This document shows positions 5,264 through 6,428 of a stretch of 6,428 bases of DNA, piece by piece. The stretch's first letter is position 1; each line of letters begins with the position of its first letter. Source of the DNA: Burkholderiales bacterium (GTDB lineage: Bacteria; Pseudomonadota; Gammaproteobacteria; Burkholderiales; Burkholderiaceae_F); assembly GCA_021205255.1 (NCBI GenBank), contig JAJPXW010000150.1, positions 1-6,428 on the forward strand. The letters run 5' to 3'. The notes beneath the pieces were generated by a model. The model was not told the DNA's origin. It did not search any database and worked only from the letters and a program-made list of their open reading frames with translations. The translations under genes and the position numbers were made by a program.

Positions 5264-6428
5264 TCAAATTCCACCAGAATCAGGCAGCTTTGTAATCATT
5301 ACCCTGTCAAGCCGGCGTCCATCCATGCCTACAACGTGGAATTCCCATCCGTTCCAAGAAACTTTATCGTCTAGTCGAGGAATCCTCTCAAGTAGGAACA
5401 TCACGAAGCCACCCACAGTGGTATAGCGGTTTTCATCCTCTTCAGGCAAATTTTGAATCTTCAACAAATCCTTTAACTCTGGAACGGAAAGCAAGCCGTC
5501 GACTTCATAGATATCAAGGCCTTTCGTAATCACTTGAGCATCTTCTGGCTGATTCGGTACGAACTCTCCAGCTATCGCCTCTAAGACATCATATGGCGAC
5601 ACAAGACCTAGTACGGACCCATACTCATCCACAACCAAGGCTAGAGGTGCAGGGGATTTCCGGAATACTTCAAGTAACTCCATACCAGTTAGGGATTCCG
5701 GAATGTAAACGACAGGCTCATAGTCTTTACTAAAGTCAGCTTTGCCATCTTTGACTACTTCCTCCAAGACAGTCTTAGTAGTCAAAATTCCTTTTGTATT
5801 ATCGAGATTCCCATCACAAACAGGAAGACAGAAGTAGCGGGACTTCAGAATTTTCTTCATGTTGGAGTCGTAGCCGTCCTCAAGATTAATGAATTCCACT
5901 TCGCTTCTAGGAATCATCATGGAGGCAATTGCCCGATCGTCCAAACGGAAGATGTTTTTGACTAGTGCGTGCTCTTGGGCATCAATAGCTCCGCTTTTTT
6001 CTCCCTCGTCAATAACGGAGTGGATTTCTTCCTCCGATATTGGCTTTACTCTTTGGTCAACACGCAATACGGTAAGAAGGAAATTTGTTGACCATGCAAG
6101 TACTTTGACAAAAGGTGCAGCAACTACCATTAACCAGCTGACTGGCCGCGATATCAGAGGTGCAACTTTAGCAGGGTTAAGCTGACCGATTCTCTTAGGT
6201 ACCAACTCTCCAATTACCAACGTAAAGTAAGTAATGGTTATTAAGATGGTAAAAGTAGAAAGCGGATTAGCCACCTTAACTGGTAGGAAGAGATAATTAT
6301 GCAGCACATTGGCAAAAGGTCCTACCAATGCAGCTTGACCAACAATGCCTGATAAAACTCCAATACCAGTCATTCCGATCTGGACAACCGAAAGCACCCT
6401 ATTAGGATCCGAAGCCAGTTTCATAGCG
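5264..6428 (-). CDS. CNNM/CBS/CorC_HlyC-domain transporter (hemolysin family protein), N-terminus outside window
   Basis: The gene runs leftwards; its start lies past the right edge. The frame stays open to the last base, and the visible protein begins inside the family's first domain: an Ala-Met-Lys-Leu start leads straight into SDPNRVLSVVQIGMTGIGVL, normally some 50 residues into such proteins. The Met at 6422-6424 is therefore internal. Counting from that Met: a CNNM/DUF21 membrane domain (about 1-120) with the conserved GELVPKRIG (72-80); a linker with ISEEEIHSVIDEGEKSGAID (129-148); a CBS pair (about 164-288) opening with ASMMIPRSEVEFI and containing VVDEYGSVLGLVSPYDVLE (264-282); and a CorC_HlyC domain (about 297-386) with TTVGGFV and DGRRLDRVMI. 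Relatives handle Mg2+ or Co2+ at the membrane, with CBS domains sensing nucleotide or Mg-ATP; the 'hemolysin' label is historical. All expected C-terminal parts are present and intact. Confidence 0.92.
   Translation of the reverse strand, partial: AMKLASDPNRVLSVVQIGMTGIGVLSGIVGQAALVGPFANVLHNYLFLPVKVANPLSTFTILITITYFTLVIGELVPKRIGQLNPAKVAPLISRPVSWLMVVAAPFVKVLAWSTNFLLTVLRVDQRVKPISEEEIHSVIDEGEKSGAIDAQEHALVKNIFRLDDRAIASMMIPRSEVEFINLEDGYDSNMKKILKSRYFCLPVCDGNLDNTKGILTTKTVLEEVVKDGKADFSKDYEPVVYIPESLTGMELLEVFRKSPAPLALVVDEYGSVLGLVSPYDVLEAIAGEFVPNQPEDAQVITKGLDIYEVDGLLSVPELKDLLKIQNLPEEDENRYTTVGGFVMFLLERIPRLDDKVSWNGWEFHVVGMDGRRLDRVMITKLPDSGGI

Overview
The window holds five complete protein genes and one gene cut off by the right edge, at moderate GC content. 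The organism looks like a bacterium with peptidoglycan: there is an exported S13-family D-Ala-D-Ala carboxypeptidase, Shine-Dalgarno sites of the GGAG type, short intergenic gaps and a clear intrinsic terminator. The DUF883/YqjE-like gene pair and the FUSC-type transporter are best known from Gram-negative bacteria. I cannot place it to a phylum from the sequence alone.

Layout, left to right. Positions 1-424 have no gene I can support. At 425-2128 (+) is a PBP4/DacB-like DD-carboxypeptidase with all three serine-penicillin-binding motifs and an unusual Lys/Ala/Thr-rich linker after the signal sequence. A 10-bp inverted repeat overlaps its stop codon. Next come three small, tightly packed plus-strand genes: a DUF883 (ElaB/YqjD-type) C-tail membrane protein (2180-2482), a YqjE/Holin-X-type two-helix membrane protein (2487-2930, 4 bases downstream), and an unrecognised 145-residue membrane protein (2920-3357, overlapping its neighbour by 11 bases). 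The order resembles the yqjD-yqjE-yqjK cluster of Escherichia coli. A strong intrinsic terminator at 3375-3411 closes this unit.

After a 310-base gap with some potential RNA structure and a possible 31-codon aromatic-rich leader ORF lies a 395-residue FUSC-superfamily integral membrane protein (3668-4855, +). A 408-base region between convergent genes follows, with several nested inverted repeats that probably act as weak terminators. The minus-strand gene at 5264-6428 is a CNNM/CBS/CorC_HlyC-type transporter ('hemolysin family protein') whose N-terminus lies beyond the window.

The common theme is the cell envelope: wall trimming, small membrane-associated proteins, a possible exporter and a putative divalent-cation transporter. 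I see no mobile element, CRISPR array, tRNA, rRNA or defence system. Nothing here demands a new system. The items most worth a second look are the third gene of the YqjD/YqjE-like cassette, the aromatic-rich mini-ORF before the FUSC gene, and the repeat-bearing cationic linker of the carboxypeptidase.
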